A stretch of DNA of 64,000 bases from Centrapalus pauciflorus (lineage: Eukaryota > Streptophyta > Magnoliopsida > Asterales > Asteraceae). This document shows positions 62,621-64,000 of this stretch, piece after piece; the first letter of the stretch is position 1; every line of letters starts with the position of its first letter. Under the pieces are notes generated by a model, which saw nothing but the letters and a program-made list of their open reading frames with translations, made no database searches and was not told the DNA's origin. The translations under genes were made by a program, and so were the position numbers. The stretch is taken from positions 186,001 through 250,000 of the forward strand of contig JAANYP010007010.1 in the NCBI GenBank assembly GCA_020465985.1. Direction: 5' to 3'.

Positions 62621-64000
62621 TGAAACACCCATACAACAATAATACATATTTTAGTGTAATTAACAATAATTTATACATCAATACTTGCGGAATTAGGGTA
62701 GAATTAAAACTTTTACAATTAATGCATCATAAGTGATGCATCCGAATAAACAACTATTGAATCTACAAGGTTACAGGTCATGATCCTGCAAACGAATAGT
62801 CAAGGCCAAGAGGTCGACTAACCCAAACCCAACACAATCACCAAAGCATACCGTTAGTCTCGAGTCTACACTTTGAATAACGAGGAAGAATATACTCTTC
62901 CCGCTCGATAGCTCAAACCTGCAAAAGGTTAACAACTAAAGGGGTAAACAACAAAAGTTGTTTAGTGAATTCCAGGATTAATATAAATAACAATTAACAT
63001 GCTAACCATGTATATCCAACACATAATTTCAATCAACTAAAGATATAGGGGCCAAGGATGGCCAATGCCAAGATAGAATGGGATCACCTCATCCTCGTTG
63101 AGGACTATCGGTGTCCCACACCAATTATTTACCTATTCGAATTCTCAACAAGATGACTCATCTCACTAAGGACTATTAGCATTCACGATATTTACCAATG
63201 TCACATATTCCACCGTCACCGCCCGGCCTAGCCGAGTCAAGGTGAGGACCAACTCAACTCTTGGAATCCACTACACCGCTAGACATAGTCGAGCCAAAGT
63301 GGGGATTCCAACGCGTGTCATAGTAGCACGTTGTAACGCTTTTGCAAAGATGCCTTACCAAATCGGCACGTTACATTACCACAGTACGTACTACTAATAA
63401 CTCCAATTCAAAGGTGTGAACAAACATGCTTGCGGCCCAACGTGTCATAATCATCGCCACGAAGGCGGCCCGTTGCCGTCCTCACATGATGTCAACACCG
63501 CCACTAGGATATAACTCATGCTTGCAGCCCAACGTGTCAAAATCATCGCCCGCAGGCGGCCCGTTGCTGTCCTCACACGAGATAATCCCATCCAAATCCA
63601 AATACCACATACCCCATGGTCGTCTAGGGTTCCCTGTCAAAGTCGGGAGTGGTATTGCCTCTAGCAAGTACGAGGCTGTCCCTAGCAAGTACGGGACTGT
63701 CCCTAGCAAGTACGGGACTTCCGACGGTGCAAGTATGTCGGCATCTGGCATCCAAAGGGGCCAGAAATATTTCATGGATATCCAAAGGGGTCCAAAACGC
63801 ATTCCACAACAATTTAGGGTTCAATATGACTCATGAGAGTCTATAATGGTCCATAAGACCAATTAAAGAAACCATCTATGTGGTTCTACTAATCATTCCG
63901 CAACAATGGTTCTAACATATCAACGGGGTCGTTTAACATTACTAATAAGCCTACCGGTTGAATAGTCCTTTATGCCAAATCATAATCAATTAGATTTCCA
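62621..64000 (-). mobile_element. Gypsy-type LTR in minus orientation, incomplete
   Basis: The left edge TGAAACACCC is the complement of GGGTGTTTCA, an LTR 3' end of the type seen in the gypsy element here. The sequence is less AT-rich than its surroundings, has internal repeats, and shows no convincing gene. No primer site lies at the left edge, so this is a solo LTR or a 3' LTR. It continues past the window end. Confidence 0.6.
63430..63721. repeat. Internal repeats of the LTR
   Basis: A segment of about 58 bases (gcccaacgtgtca...gcggcccgttgc) occurs at 63430 and 63520. A 21-base unit 'ctagcaagtacgggactgtcc' occurs three times at 63660-63721. Confidence 0.9.

Noticed and set aside
63426..63836. 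136-codon frame near the right edge
   Set aside because: It runs through direct repeats of an LTR-like sequence and resembles no protein; opposite-strand frames are equally long.

Overview
The window looks like nuclear DNA of a flowering plant, most likely a eudicot. The evidence is very AT-rich sequence, long (TA)n tracts, GT-AG introns, one intact multi-exon plant gene (a vacuolar sorting receptor) and plant-type transposons of nearly every class. Some repeat styles recall Asteraceae, but that is a weak impression. No rRNA gene, functional tRNA, CRISPR array or organelle insert was recognised.

Layout. 1-9.3 kb: exon-like fragments, then a CACTA element (1613-4983) nested in the remains of a second CACTA that is also interrupted by a Mutator-like element (6270-7183). 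A broken hAT element follows, with a 1.07-kb terminal-inverted-repeat (TIR) element sitting in its (TA)n tract. 9.3-13.5 kb: non-coding, LTR-like debris. 13.5-29.3 kb: a nest in which a degraded copia element (minus strand) is cut by a PIF/Harbinger element, which is cut in its third exon by a nearly intact 8.9-kb Tekay-like Ty3/gypsy chromovirus; the right halves of the two outer elements are missing. 30.3-35 kb: a chain of TIR elements separated by long (TA)n tracts. 35.1-39 kb: head-to-tail Helitron-like elements on the minus strand. 39-46.1 kb: a SINE, a hAT MITE, a LINE 3' end, a foldback MITE and a Harbinger-type element carrying only the accessory (ORF1) gene, broken by frameshifts. 46-53 kb: more MITEs, including three abutting elements sharing TTA duplications. 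53.6-59.5 kb: a complete 12-exon vacuolar sorting receptor gene with a G-rich hAT element in intron 1. 59.5-64 kb: repeats, a second Mutator-like copy and a gypsy-type LTR running off the end.

Only the receptor gene looks like a functioning host gene. Everything else coding is transposon-derived; the gypsy element is nearly intact but has one frame break between protease and reverse transcriptase. The least explained feature is the recurrent placement of unrelated TIR elements inside or against (TA)n tracts, including one case where a paralogous copy in the same window shows the site without the insertion.
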